Shown: positions 46,904 through 59,000, numbered from the stretch's first letter. The stretch is DNA of 64,000 bases from Cololabis saira (GCF_033807715.1 NC_084590.1:5199593-5263592), one strand, 5' to 3'. Program-made: numbers and translations. Notes: a model not told the origin generated them from the letters alone.

Positions 46904-47290
46904 CCATCTTTGTATACACATGGAACACTTGGCTTGTTTGACAGAGAAGGAGGAAACCACCTCTCTACAACAGCCAGGGCAGGGCGCATTGGGCTTTCAC
47001 AGCACCACATTAAACCAAAACTCATCCATCCATCCATCCATCCATCCATCCATCCATCCATCCATCCATCCATCCATCCATCCATCTTCTTCCGCTTATC
47101 CGTTCCCGGGTCGCGGGGGCAGCAGTCTCAGCAGGGATGCCTAGACTTCCTTCACCCCAGAAACTTCCTCCAGCTCTTCCTCCAGCTCTTCCTCCAGCTC
47201 TTCCAGGGGGAGTCCGAGGCGTTCCCAGGCCAGCCGAGAGACATAGTCTCCCCAGCGTGTCCTGGGTCTTCCCCGGGGTCTCCTCTAGGT

Positions 47291-47480
47291 GGGACATGCC
47301 TCGAACACCTCCCTAGGGAGGAGGGACATGCCTGGAACACCTCCCTAGGGAGGAGGGACATGCCTGGAACACCTCCCTAGGGAGGACGGACATGCCTGGA
47401 ACACCTCCCTAGGGAGGAGGGACATGCCTGGAACACCTCCCTAGGGAGGAGGGACATGCCTGGAACACCTCCCTAGGGAG
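47291..47480. repeat. 32-bp tandem repeat inside the Rex3-like fragment
   Basis: About six units of GGGACATGCCTGGAACACCT plus CCCTAGGGAGGA. The unit exists once in normal copies (compare CTCCCCAGGGAGG at 11110-11125), so it expanded within this copy. Confidence 0.95.
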
Positions 47481-47595
47481 GCGTCCAGGAGGATCCGATA
47501 CAGATGTCCAAGCCACCTCAGCTGACTCCTCTCAATGTGAAGGAGCAGCGGCTCGACTCCGAGCTCCTCCCGGGTGACCGACCTCCTCACCCTAT

Positions 47596-47795
47596 CTCTA
47601 AGGGAGCGTCCAGGCACCCTGCGGAGGAAACTCATCTCTAAGGGAGCGTCCAGCCACCCTGAAGAGGAAACTCATCTCTAAGGGAGCGTCCAGGCACCCT
47701 GCGGAGGAAACTCATCTCTAAGGGAGCGTCCAGCCACCCTGAAGAGGAAACTCATCTCTAAGGGAGCGTCCAGCTACCCTGCGGAGGAAACTCAT
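47596..47795. repeat. 40-bp tandem repeat with alternating variants inside the Rex3-like fragment
   Basis: Five units starting CTCTAAGGGAGCGTCCAG. They alternate between two variants, one with GCACCCTGCGG and one with CCACCCTGAAG, so the pattern is A-B-A-B-A', pointing to duplication of an 80-bp dimer. Confidence 0.92.
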
Positions 47796-48029
47796 CTCGG
47801 CCGCTTGTATCCGCGATCTTGTCCTTTCGGCCACTACCCAAAGTTCATGACCATAGGTGAGGGTAGGTGCGTAGATTGACCGGTAAATCGAGAGCTTCGC
47901 CTTTCGACTCAGCTCCTTCTTCACCACGACGGTCCGGTACATCGACCGCATAACTGCGGACGCTGCCCCGATCCGTCTGTCAATCTCCCGCTCCATCATT
48001 CCCTCCCCAAAACTAAACACAGCATATTC

Positions 48030-48510
48030 AATTGTATTAACGGATAGCCCCTTGAGATGAATCATCTTGTTTTTGAGGGGGTCCAACATAAAACATACAA
48101 CACAGTACAAAACAGTCTCATACAACATAGGCTACATAATACATAAGGCTCTCACACACAAACCCGCCCACACACCAGTCCCCAAGACCTACCACACCCC
48201 AAGAGCACAAGTAAATACTGCATATAACACAGTAATAACAACAGGAACAACAATATTAATAATAGTCATTGTCATCATCATTATTATACAATATATGAAA
48301 AAAATAGATACATGAAAAAAATAAAGGAAAAAAAATGATACAAATGAGAAGACAATACCACTAGAGGCAACTACATGGTTTATTGAGATTGGAGAATAGT
48401 GAGTTTTTAAAGAGATGTAATGAATTGAGTTCTCTTATATTGATGGGTGGGTTGTTCCAGTCTGATGGGGCTTTGAATATCAGCACGAGCTTCTCGCACC
48501 AGCTGTCAAG
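48030..48510. mobile_element. LINE-tail-like dispersed repeat, copy 2
   Basis: GGATAGCCCCTTGAGATGAA, GGGGGTCCAACATAAAACAT and AAACCCGCCCACACACC match 22975-23110 in order. GGTTGTTCCAGTCTGATGGG at 48449-48468 corresponds to the diverged ATTCCAATCTGATGC of the first copy. Confidence 0.55.
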
Positions 48511-48711
48511 AACGGTGGTAGAGGAAGCATGGCTTGTCTAACAACCACAGGACCCAGCCTGTCAGTAGTTTCACCTGCAATTAGGTCAAATTCAAGAGCT
48601 CCAACTCGTTAAAAGACTCCGGGACCTTCAGGAAGCTGTTCATAGAAGAATACCTACAAGCCTCAATAAGAAGAAGCAGCTCATGAGGAAGGGTGGGCTG
48701 CAGTTCTGCAA

Positions 48712-49336
48712 TGACTACGTTTACATGCAGTCAAATTGGGGTTATTGCTAATATTCCGGTTACTGAAACATTGGGAATATTCCGTTTACATGGTAATTAA
48801 TCATTCGGGATATCTGGATCAAACCAGCAACGCACAGAGAACGTCATGACGCAATTCCCGTCATTTCTGCTTCTTCTTCCTGTTTCCAAATTCAAAACAA
48901 ATGCTGCTTCGCGCAACTTTTCTCTCACCTTCTTTTAAATCTGGGTATCCCCATACTTTCTACCGTCTACAAATGCAGAAATGTTCATATCCTTCATTAC
49001 ATTTATGAAGTGATTAGTCTCCTCCTGGTCTTGTGTTTCTCCGTGTTTATAAGAACTTCCTGGACTCAAAAGACCAGGATTCCTTGTGAACAGAGCATGT
49101 GCAGAAAACTAATTCCTGTTCCGTTTGATGGGGATATTCCGTTTGGCGTTTACATGACCCAATATTCGGGTTTTAAAAGGAGTAACCCAGGGCTCATATT
49201 GGGGTTTTTTAAAACCTGAATATGAGCAAATTGGGGTTATTCAAAGGGGTTATTGGTGTTTACATGGCCGTGCAAATTCGGGTTATTGCCAATAATCGGG
49301 TTTTAAAAGGGTTATTGATGCATGGAAACGCAGTCA
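48712..49336 (+). mobile_element. family A MITE, copy 4
   Basis: A full-length relative of 1111-1700, from TGACTACGTTTACATGCAGT to GCATGGAAACGCAGTCA. It includes the block CATCCTTCATTACATTTAT-type sequence (about 48985-49010) that copy 1 lacks, which shows that copy 1 has a small internal deletion. No clear target duplication. Confidence 0.85.
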
Positions 49337-50690
49337 GTGGCTCTAACAGCTGTGGTCATGGGGTGTACTTAACTCTTCACACTACTTTTGCATGTATTTT
49401 TAAAAAAATAAATAAGGACACAGTGTAATAGTCATGTGTTGTTGTTATGTCGGTCTGTTCCGTCCTCTCATGCCCGACTGATGAAGCCAGGCGGCTGTTC
49501 GTCCTCTTGTCTACCACCTGACAAGCAACTGAATCAGATTCAAGATTCATCTGCAAATTCATTTGCATAATTTATAATTAGATTGTCACACATTGGACTA
49601 AAATACACTGAGTTTAACTGGAATGTTAATGGATTATACGAATTATATGTAGATTCCATGTGGAGTGAGTCAGACGGTATTAAATTGGACAAGTGTTTAC
49701 TTTCTATATGCTGGTTTAAAAAAAATTGGGTTAAAATTTTATTGTCTTGCAAATCTGACATGTTGAGGTAAAAAAAAAAAAAACAGGAAGCACCTTGGAT
49801 TCCTAATGTCAGCATCAACCTCTTATTTGATCAGGATTTCCTATATTCTCAGAACAGAAGAAAATACCAACTGCTTTTTGTCAGCGTCAGTTTCCTCTTA
49901 TTAAGGCAGTTATTGTATATACAGTGGGAAAGCCTAGCCTGATTGTTGTCTACATTCCTAGACAGTCCGTGTAATCATACAACAGCTTGATGTCTGATTT
50001 TGTCATCAGTTATCTGCTGTTGTTAGAGAAGAGCAAAGAGGCTGATACATGTGCGTGATCCCTCTTAAAGACGGAAACCCAATGAGAAAGCTGCACACCA
50101 AAGAAGGATTTCTTTTTCCAAATAACCTCAAACTGAATGGCCTCTTTAAGACTTGCGATTATGTAAATTATTCCATAGAAAACCTCATTAATTGGTCTAT
50201 TAAGGAAAAGTGGAAACTAGACTGCACGCCTGTTCAGAAAGCTGTGTGATTTAATGGTCACACAATACATCCTGTATTTGAATTGGCCGCTTGCTCCTTT
50301 CACACAAAGCCATGCTATTATCCCGCCGACTGACTAGTTTCTTTGCTATTCAGCCTTGTTTTAGTACACTGATATCCATCATAAGAGTAACAAAATACAG
50401 GGATGTGTGGGGGACTGGGCTCAGGCTAGGGGAAGCTCACACAAACTTGAAGGCCCCTTTTTTCCAATCAATCATTTCAGAGGTCTGCTGGCTTCATTTC
50501 TAAACATACACTCATAATGATACAGTAACACAGCAGACAGCAGCGTGCACTCAGGAACTGAGCAGAAGTGAGCAGAACTGAGCAGAACCACCTCTCCTTC
50601 ACCCGGGAACAGATGCAGCCGACGCACACTCGCTCCAACATTCAACTGGTGATGGGACTCAATGCCAGATATTAGAGTATCAGTGCAGTG
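49337..50690. other. no feature recognised
   Basis: I see no exon, RNA gene or transposon end in this stretch. Confidence 0.4.
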
Positions 50691-50693
50691 TTT

Positions 50694-51208
50694 CAGTACA
50701 GATACCAGCACAGATACCAGTACCAGTACAGATACCAGTACAGATACCAGTACAGGTACCAGTACCAGTACAGATACCAGTACAGATACCAGTACCAGTA
50801 CAGATACCAGTACAGATACCAGCACAGATACCAGTACAGATACCAGTACAGATACCAGTACAGATACCAGTACCAGTACAGGTACCAGTACAGATACCAG
50901 TACCAGTACAGGTACCAGTACCAGTACAGGTACCAGTACCAGTACAGGTACCAGTACCAGTACAGATACCAGTACAGGCACCAGTACCAGTACAGATACC
51001 AGTACAGGTACCAGTACCAGTACAGATACCAGTACAGACACCAGTACAGATACCAGTACAGGTACCAGTACCAGTACAGGTACCAGTACAGGTACCAGTA
51101 CCAGTACAGGTACCAGTACAGATACCAGTACAGACACCAGTACAGATACCGGTACAGGTACCAGTACAGATACCAGTACCAGTACAGATACCAGTACAGG
51201 TACCAGTA
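50694..51208. repeat. hexanucleotide array, left part
   Basis: The whole stretch is built from hexamers ACCAGT, ACAGAT and ACAGGT with rare ACAGAC or ACCAGC. Since the unit is six bases and lacks stops in most frames, long frames are open on both strands (Thr-Ser-Thr-Asp on plus, Val-Leu-Val-Ser and Tyr-Trp-Tyr-Leu on minus). They are not genes. A hAT element separates it from the right part. Confidence 0.97.
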
Positions 51209-51662
51209 CAGGGTGCTTGCGCAAGTCTTGAAAGTCTTAATAAGTATGGAATTTTGAAACACCGTTTTCCAGACCTTGAAAAGTCTTGAATTTTGTGTGA
51301 AAGTCTTAATAAAGTATGGGGAAAAAATGTATGGTAGAATTTTACAGTATGCTCAAAGGCATTGTGAAAATGTAAAATTCATGTACTTGTGATTTTCATG
51401 TTTTGAAACGTTTTCATCGTTTTCATCAGTAAAAACATAATTTACTGTGAATAATACATTCGTTCATTGAATACTAGGCTATAAAAGATTCTAACAAACA
51501 TTTCTAATAAACACAATTGGTACAATCTCAACCAATGAGGTAGGCAGTAGGCACACAAGTATACAAGTACGTAAAGTTAAGGTCTTGGGAAAAAAAATAT
51601 CAGTTTTAAAAAAGTCTGGGAAAAGTCTGGAATTTTAATCTGGAAAAAGAGCAAGCACCCTG
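51209..51662. mobile_element. hAT-type element inserted in the hexanucleotide array
   Basis: CAGGGTGCTTGC at the left and GCAAGCACCCTG at the right are exact inverted 12-mers, and AAGTCTTGAAAGTCTTAATA is a subterminal motif. The 454-bp interior has no coding potential. The target duplication cannot be fixed because both flanks are ACCAGT/ACAGGT repeats. The terminus starting CAGGG fits hAT. Confidence 0.8.
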
Positions 51663-53482
51663 CAGTACCAGTACAGATACCAGTACAGGTACCAGTACAG
51701 ATACCAGTACCAGTACAGATACCAGTACAGGTACCAGTACCAGTACAGATACCAGTACCAGTACAGATACCAGTACAGGTACCAGCACCAGTACAGATAC
51801 CAGTACAGGTACCAGCACCAGTACAGATACCAGTACAGGTACCAGTACCAGTACAGATACCAGTACAGATACCAGTACAGGTACCAGTACCAGTACAGAT
51901 ACCAGTACAGGTACCAGTACCAGTACAGATACCAGTACAGGTACCAGTACCAGTACAGATACCAGTACAGGTACCAGTACCAGTACAGATACCAGTACAG
52001 GTACCAGTACAGATACCAGTACCAGTACAGATACCAGTACAGGTACCAGTACCAGTACAGATACCAGTACAGATACCAGTACCAGTACAGATACCAGTAC
52101 AGGTACCAGTACCAGTACAGATACCAGTACCAGTACAGATACCAGTACAGGTACCAGCACCAGTACAGATACCAGTACAGGTACCAGCACCAGTACAGAT
52201 ACCAGTACAGGTACCAGTACCAGTACAGATACCAGTACAGATACCAGTACAGGTACCAGTACCAGTACAGATACCAGTACAGGTACCAGTACCAGTACAG
52301 ATACCAGTACAGGTACCAGTACCAGTACAGATACCAGTACAGGTACCAGTACCAGTACAGATACCAGTACAGGTACCAGTACAGATACCAGTACCAGTAC
52401 AGATACCAGTACAGGTACCAGTACCAGTACAGATACCAGTACAGATACCAGTACCAGTACAGATACCAGTACAGGTACCAGTACCAGTACAGATACCAGT
52501 ACAGGTACCAGTACCAGTACAGATACCAGTACAGATACCAGTACAGATACCGGTACATGTACCAGTACAGATACCAGTACCAGTACAGATACCAGTACAG
52601 ATACCAGTACCAGTACAGATACCAGTACAGATACCAGTACAGGTACCAGTACCAGTACAGATACCAGTACAGGTACCAGTACAGATACCAGTACCAGTAC
52701 AGATACCAGTACACATACCAGTACAGATACCAGTACAGATACCAGCACCAGTACAGGTACCAGTACAGATACCAGTACAGATACCAGTACAGATACCAGC
52801 ACAGGTACCAGTACCAGTACAGATACCAGTACCAGTACAGGTACCAGTACAGGTACCAGTACCAGTACAGATACCAGTACAGATACCAGTACAGATACCA
52901 GTACCAGTACAGGTACCAGTACCAGTACAGATACCAGTACAGATACCAGTACAGATACCAGTACCAGCACAGGTACCAGTACCAGTACAGACACCAGTAC
53001 AGGTACCAGCACCAGTACAGGTACCAGTACAGATACCAGTACACATACCAGTACAGATACCAGTACAGATACCAGTACAGATACCAGCACCAGTACAGGT
53101 ACCAGTACAGGTACCAGTACAGGTACCAGTACCAGTACAGGTACCAGTACAGATACCAGTACAGGTACCAGTACAGGTACCAGTACAGATACCAGTACAG
53201 GTACCAGTACCAGTACAGATACCAGTACAGGTACCAGTACACATACCAGTACCAGTACAGGTACCAGTACAGATACCAGTACAGGTACCAGTACCAGTAC
53301 AGGTACCAGTACAGATACCAGTACCAGTACAGATACCAGTACCAGTACAGATACCAGTACCAGTACAGGTACCAGTACAGATACCAGTACCAGTACAGAT
53401 ACCAGTACCAGTACAGATACCAGTACAGGTACCAGCACCAGTACACATACCAGTACCAGTACAGATACCAGTACCAGTACAG
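51663..53482. repeat. hexanucleotide array, right part, about 1.8 kb
   Basis: This is the same hexamers as 50694-51208. The order is partly periodic: the block ACAGAT-ACCAGT-ACAGGT-ACCAGT-ACCAGT dominates 51670-52520, suggesting an expanded 30-bp unit. A frame of 623 codons on the minus strand, and near-equal frames beside it, arise from the repeat alone. Confidence 0.97.
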
Positions 53483-53765
53483 TGGTTAGCAGAATGCTGG
53501 TACGGGGATTATCCCTCCAAGCTCAGATAGAAAACCTTCTCAAGAGCTGAAGTCAAACCAAAACAGCAAACAATTTCCAAGAAAGATAAAACATTTTAAG
53601 TGAATTTGTGAATTGGAAAATTAAGTTTTCTGGTGACATTGGTGCATTTAAACTGTAAAAGAGGAAACGCTTGTTTTATCATAGTTTTTCATCATAAAGT
53701 GCAAACTATGATGAAAAACGTATTTTTAAGGGGGTTATATAAATTAGGACATCACAGAGAACTTT
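53483..53765. other. no feature recognised
   Basis: Short unique-looking stretch; nothing supported. Confidence 0.4.
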
Positions 53766-53766
53766 A

Positions 53767-53945
53767 CAAGGCAAGGCAAGTTTATTTGTACAGCACAATT
53801 CAACACAAGGTAATTCAAAGTGCTTTACATCAACATTAAAAGCAGCAAGACACAATTAAACAGTAACAAGTCAATTAAAAAGGGAAATAGAAGAAATAAT
53901 ATAACAATACAATGAAATAAATGAAATAAAATAAGAAAAGAGGTA
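53767..53945 (-). mobile_element. L2-like LINE 3' tail fragment
   Basis: AAGGCAAGTTTATTTGTACA, GCACAATTCAACACAAGGTA and TTCAAAGTGCTTTACATCAA form the inverse of 32870-32998. On the minus strand this is the last part of a LINE, 5' truncated. Confidence 0.75.
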
Positions 53946-54452
53946 AATCATGGCTGATCTCCCCCCACTCGTACCCCCCTCGTACCTGAATCCTGTACTA
54001 ACATGGCGACCATTCCATCATCGAGTCACGGATCCTCTGCAGTCAAACAGCCACTGGTCATCGTGAATTTGTAGGAAATTGGTGTGAAATATTAGCTATT
54101 AGGGGACAAGCAAACGCAGTTGGAGAGCTGAATGTGTCTGTTTTTGGTTTACTCAAACAAAATGAGCATGATAGTTTGCGTTTTCAACATGCCAGTCTGA
54201 TTTGTCATGAAGCTCAAGTCGTCTTCAGCCAGGGAGCTGGCTGAATAAATAAATCCAACATGCATACTAAAAGACAAAAAAGGACTAACCCTCTTTCGGG
54301 GCCTTCTGACATCCAACATTTCAATTACTGTACAGTAATTGAAATGTTTATAGCCACCAGACTTCAGACAGCTTCACTAATGGCTGACTAGTGTACATAG
54401 CATAACTGGAATAGTCAACCTCACTTAAATGCTGAAGTATAAGTGCAATAGA

Positions 54453-54501
<49 letters not shown>

Positions 54502-55842
54502 GGTACTTCACTTACTCAGAAGTGTTAGTTAATCATTTTGCGACATGCCCAAAGGGCCATGTCGTCCACTCGCTTTAACCAAAGAGAGAAAAGCCAAACA
54601 GAGAGAACAAATGAGAGCCTTCTCTCCCTGAAAGCTACCTAGTCCTGCCAACACAGACAGAGAGAACAAACGCAGAGAGGAAGAGAGCACAGAAGAAGAC
54701 GTCAGGGACTGAGTGAAAGAGCAGAAACGGAAACGTGAACCTGGCTGAGGCCAGGAAAAGTGGTGCTAAGAGAGGAGATGGCGAATGTGAAAGCAGTGTG
54801 GTCATTAGAACTGGCCCTCCGTCTCTTCCACACCACCTTCCCTCCGAGCCTTCGCTTCCCGTCTCTCCCTCCATGTTGCCACGCAGGAGTTTGAGCCTAA
54901 TGTGCAGAGACACTGTGAGAAGATGAAGAATAATTCCTGTATTCAGAGCTGCCTTCGCCCTCCCCTCCTCCTCTTCATCTTCCTCATCCTCTCCCTCTCA
55001 ACTCCTCTGACAAGTCAGGCCTGGATATCATTGTATCATTTATCCCAGCCTCGCTTCTGCCACTCTGCCTTGTTTGCCCAGAGGGAAGTGTGAAAAGTGT
55101 GTGTGTAGGAGAGTTTGTGTCTACATGTGTGACGGTCTCAGTGTGTGAATGCGATTGTCTATATATGTGTCTGTGCTTGTTAGTGTCACTCTGCACTTTT
55201 GTGTATGCTGTGTGTGTGTGAGGCCCTCGCTGACTGCAAATGGGCTTTTGTGGAGTTCTCCCGGAGAATGCACTTAACAGTTCGCTCAAGGGAGACGCAC
55301 ACATACACAAGGCAGTGCGGAGTTCACAGAGAAGGACTAGCAGGAAAAGAGTGAGGGAGAATTAGGGCAAAAAAGAGGAAGATGTTGATTGCGGTGGAGA
55401 AAGCAATTTTTCCGGCCCACTCTTGTCTTTTTCGGGTCACTCGGACAACAAGAGGGCTAGAGAGACACTTTGTGCAAAGCATCAGAAATGGACTTGTAGC
55501 TCAGAGCAATCTGCTCCAGCGTCGGCTTCAGCACCAGCATGCAACAAAGCACTTGTTGTCCCTGGTGCTTCTGGGCTCTGCTTTCTCCCCCAGTGAACTT
55601 GGTGTGATCCTTGACTCGCGATTCAAACTGTATCCAGGCCGTTCGCAGCGAAGTTTCCCTCCTCCTGATCCCAGTGGCTGGCATTGTTGGATGTTTGAGC
55701 TGTGCAGAATAAGGTCAAAGGAAACAAAAGTTGCACCGTGGCAAACCACCTCACTATTTTTAGGTTATATCTTCATAATGAGGCTGAAAAATAAACCTGG
55801 GTGGTGGTTTAAACCTTGTAAAACAACAGTTCTAGGGGAGTC
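53946..55842. other. no feature firmly recognised
   Basis: A (CA)n microsatellite lies at about 54455-54499. Purine-rich and CT-rich stretches occur around 54640-54980. I found no splice-bounded exon. A few longer frames (for example from 55382) lack any protein family pattern. Confidence 0.4.
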
Positions 55843-55845
55843 TAA

Positions 55846-56311
55846 GGGTGCTTTCAGACCTGTGGCCCGTTTGTTTTGTTCCGATTCAGGGGCTAAATCG
55901 ATGCAGTTGTTTCGTTTTTCGTCTGTGGGGTTTGTGTTCACAAGGCAACCGTCGGTAGCGGTTCAAAGCTGTTAACAAATGCCATGAACCAACTGTTCTC
56001 TCATTGGTCAGAAATGAACGTGGAAGGAATTTCCTCTTCCGTACCCCGGGAAAAACAACAACTATGGAGCATCGTTAGCGAGTGTGGCTAGTTTGTTTCT
56101 GTTCTCACTGCAAACGAACCGCTCCAGCTCTGGAATGGAAGCGAGCCGAGAACCTAACCCTAACCTCTCCTAGGAGATCTCGACTCGCTTGTTTTGTCCA
56201 AAATCCGAGTGCGATTGCTGTGTTCACATGTACCAAACCAACCGATCTTTAGGGGGAAACGCTCCCTGTTTCGGAACAACTGCTCCAAACGGGACAGGTG
56301 TGAAAGCACCC
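55846..56311 (-). mobile_element. family C MITE (PIF/Harbinger-like), copy 2
   Basis: Left GGGTGCTTTCAGACCTG and right CAGGTGTGAAAGCACCC form the inverted ends. The interior is the inverse of 34013-34488 (GCCCGTTTGTTTTGTTCCGA, ACCGCTCCAGCTCTGGAATG). The flanking trinucleotides are TAA and TCA, so the duplication has decayed or was imperfect. Confidence 0.85.
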
Positions 56312-56720
56312 TCAGACTTTTGCAGAGCACAAGTTGCAACAATATGGGGAATGAAAATCAAAAAGAAGATCCAGCCCCATACACGGAGACTGGTTTTTGG
56401 ACTCATTGCTGCTCAGAATCTTGATGTTCCTTTTCATGGTTGATCCGGAGCACGCAGTGCCCATTTCCTCCAAAAGGACCGGGAAAACTGATTCTATCTG
56501 ACCACAGCACATGTTTTTACTCCGTGATGGTCTGCCCTGTTGCCTCTGGATAAGGTTAAGATAAGGAATTTCTATTAGCGCTGTAAGATTTTACGTGGCA
56601 CTTGTGAATTTAGCCGACATGCTTGGCGATGGTCTTACGCAGGAATCCCTTCTGCATGGGGATGCAGAGGCCTGCACTCCCACCCTACATGATGCACTTG
56701 CTGAAGGGAGACATCCCTTC
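56312..56720. mobile_element. possible old DNA-transposon relic
   Basis: TCTGACCACAGCACATGTTT and GGCACTTGTGAATTTAGCCG resemble a common fish repeat of transposon origin, read on this strand in non-coding orientation. No termini and no readable frame. Confidence 0.3.
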
Positions 56721-56879
56721 TGATCTTTGTTTGATGAACATCGTTTTAAAGCATCTCATTTTTTTATTCTTTTTACACACCCTACTCATAACCTCCGCTC
56801 TCCGCGCTGTACAGTCTCTAGCCAAAAAACACTTAATTTATCACTCCTTGCAATTTATAGTATGTTTTTTGTTTTTTGT

Positions 56880-57150
56880 TTTGTTTTTGTCTTTGTTTTT
56901 TTGTCTTTGCTTCTTGTCTAGATACCTGTTACTTGTCCAATATATCCATTCTTTTTCAATGTTTGAATCCACTTATTATTTTTGTTTTGTATAAAACCTC
57001 CTGAGTCGAGGTTCATAAAAGGGTAGGCATAATAAGCCTTGGCTTCAGCCTATACCTTTTGGGTGCCATTTAAAATATTGGATTTTTTTTTATGTTGTAT
57101 TATGTTGTATCCAAATGGACCGAAATAAAAACTCAAAATCAAAATTTTAT
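56880..57150 (+). mobile_element. LINE 3' UTR tail, L1/Tx1-like
   Basis: T-rich sequence leads to GCATAATAAGCCTTGGCTTC and AGCCTATACCTTTTGGGT, then an A-rich end (AAATAAAAACTCAAAATC). I recognise the TATACCTTTT motif from fish L1-type 3' UTRs. No coding part precedes it. Confidence 0.45.
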
Positions 57151-57454
57151 CACACGTTTTTTGCCAGCTTGGAGCTCCTGGGCCTGAAGCCTTTCATGGG
57201 TGCTGCCTTTGTACCAAACCGTTACCATCAGTGTTTGACTGGTTGAACTAATGTTTGTCTCTATACAAACCTTTTTTTTGTTTTACTGCAGGCCTGAAAC
57301 TGATATATACGTAAATGAATAACAAATCACCTGAATATAACATTGACAAGACAAACATGAAATGTTTGTAGTCTGATTTTTGATTGTTTGTCTTTTTGTT
57401 TTTTGTCTATATTTACCGTACCATCCTGACTTTTTCTGACTTGCGCTTGTGTCA

Positions 57455-58085
57455 TAAGATTTTATTTTATTTATATAGCGTCTATTACGGGGGTCGGCAA
57501 CCCACGGCTCTAGAGCCGCATTTGTTCTCTTTAGCGCCGCCCTAGTGGCTCCTGGAGCTTTTTCAAAAATGTTTGACCATTTTTCCTTTTTTTCTTCTTT
57601 TTTCCCTTTTTTTCTCTTTTTTTCCTCTTTTTCTCCTTTTTTTCTTCTTTTCTTTCTCCTTTTTCTTCTTTTTTTCCTTTTTTTCTTTCTTTTTCCTTTC
57701 CTTTTTAATCTCGACATTTTGACTTTTTTCTCGAAATTTTGACTTTTTTCTCAAAATTGTACTTCAACATTAACCTTGACATTTGAACTTTTTTCTCAAA
57801 ATTTTGACTATTTTCTCGACATTTTGACTTTTTTCTCGGCATTTTGACTTTTTTCTCGAAGTGCATAATGAAAAAAAAATCATTCTAAGGCTTATACAAG
57901 ACATTTCATTTTTTGCGGCTCCAGACATATTTGTTTTTTGCGTTTTTGGTCCAATATGGCTCTAAAACATTTTGGGTTGCCGACACCTGGTCTATTACAA
58001 CAGAAGTTGTCTCTATGCACGTCCCAGAGACCCAGAACATGACCCCCGAGCAATTATTGTTATTATACATTATTATATTATATCT
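57455..58085 (-). mobile_element. L2 3' end fragment interrupted by a hAT element
   Basis: TTTATTTATATAGCGTCTATTA (57466-57487) plus ACAACAGAAGTTGTCTCTA, then AGAGACCCAGAACATGA and CCCCCGAGCAATTATT (57998-58062), match 1744-1860 of the intact L2 once the hAT element is left out. It is the same orientation as that L2, 5' truncated. Confidence 0.8.
57488..57989. mobile_element. hAT non-autonomous element, 502 bp, TSD GTCTATTA
   Basis: Left CGGGGGTCGGCAACCC and right GGGTTGCCGACACCTG are inverted copies. GTCTATTA is duplicated at 57480-57487 and 57990-57997, inside an L2 3' end. The outer parts carry GGCTCTAGAGCCGCATTTGT and a related right block. The centre (57690-57890) is a satellite of the CGACATTTTGACTTTTTTCT type, as in 26833-27285. 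Confidence 0.9.
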
Positions 58086-58729
58086 TCGTAAATGGTGACT
58101 TTCAGATATAAAGAGGAATCAGTGGAGTCTATGTGGCTAAATTAAGTGAATCATAATTCCTCGTGCACAATGCTTGACCGTCTGCTTTTTAGTATCAAGC
58201 AAAATGTTCTACATCTTCAACATTGTCTTGAACATTTTTCTGGGCCGTATTGTTACTCAGCCGCAGGGCTGGAGTGTCACACCTTTGTTTTTATGACGAG
58301 AGTGACCTTGTTCGCTTGGCTGAGCACTGATCTGACATTTAGCACCTTTAACTTTAAGGTCATGCTTCGGAGCTTGTTTTTAATCAGCCACTCTGTGTTG
58401 GAGTGACTTGTTCTGTCTCGGGGTCTCGTTCCTGAGTAGAGGAGCGCCGGTGCACGGCTGTCTGCCACATCTGCTCAGCCACATCACAAGGTCCTGGCTC
58501 TGCTGCACTACTTTACCAATGTTCTTGTCATATTTCTACAGTTTTCATCACATGTGAACAAAGACAATTACTTGATTCAGGCAAATGATGTCCTACATTC
58601 CAGAGTAATGATATGCTTTGGGGAATACATACACTCAATGTTAACACATTTTATTAATACCGTGTCACATTGGCATTCATTTATAAATTAATTACATGCA
58701 TTTAATCTATCCTAAGATGACCATTTAAA
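58086..58729. other. no feature recognised
   Basis: No exon or repeat terminus visible. Confidence 0.4.
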
Positions 58730-59000
58730 GGAGCATGAGGCAGGATTGAGGCAGGATTTATGAAAAAAATTCGTATACGTTTTAAGTTTTCTAGTAATAA
58801 TGTCAGATGAAGCGTTCCAAACCCAAAAGAATGATTCCTCTAGTGTATCTCTCCTTTGCCTTGAACAGGCTGTGTGCTGCAAAATGTGCTGCAATTGTGG
58901 GGCTGAATTTCCCGCGCTGTCCTGCGGATGTGACGTCACATGACGCTGCATGCACGTTCTCCCCGTTCTCCCGTGCCGGCTTCACTGTTGGCTGCAGTAC
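58730..59000. repeat. possible dispersed repeat
   Basis: GGAGCATGAGGCAGGATT with a short tandem GAGGCAGGATT, then CGTTCTCCCCGTTCTCCCGT, has the style of a fish MITE or LINE leader. No second copy is in the window and no ends are defined. Confidence 0.3.

Larger units (their letters stand above)
47025..48003 (-). pseudogene. Rex3/RTE-like LINE fragment: reverse transcriptase C-terminus and GATG tail
   Basis: On the minus strand from 48003 the frame encodes MMEREIDRRIGAASAVMRSM, YRTVVVKKELSRKAKLSIYR, SIYAPTLTYGHELWVV and RTRSRIQAAEMSFLRRVAGR, the end of an RTE-type reverse transcriptase. Further pieces are LLLHIERSQLRWLGHLYRI and TREELGVEPL. The 3' end reads ACGGATAAGCGGAAGAAG followed by (GATG)n at 47083-47033, the tail type I recall for Rex3. 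The copy is 5' truncated and expanded by two internal tandem repeats, so it cannot be functional. Confidence 0.75.

Noticed and set aside
50662..51262. 189- and 250-codon frames
   Set aside because: The same hexanucleotide array.
51577..53489. Frames of 600 or more codons on the minus strand and 310 on the plus strand
   Set aside because: Hexanucleotide array; three minus frames are open in parallel, so no protein selection is implied.
55382..55975. 197-codon plus-strand frame considered as a gene
   Set aside because: It runs into a family C MITE terminus and shows no conserved motif or splice context.
57283..57717. Lys/Arg-rich 144-codon frame
   Set aside because: Antisense of T-rich satellite in a hAT element.
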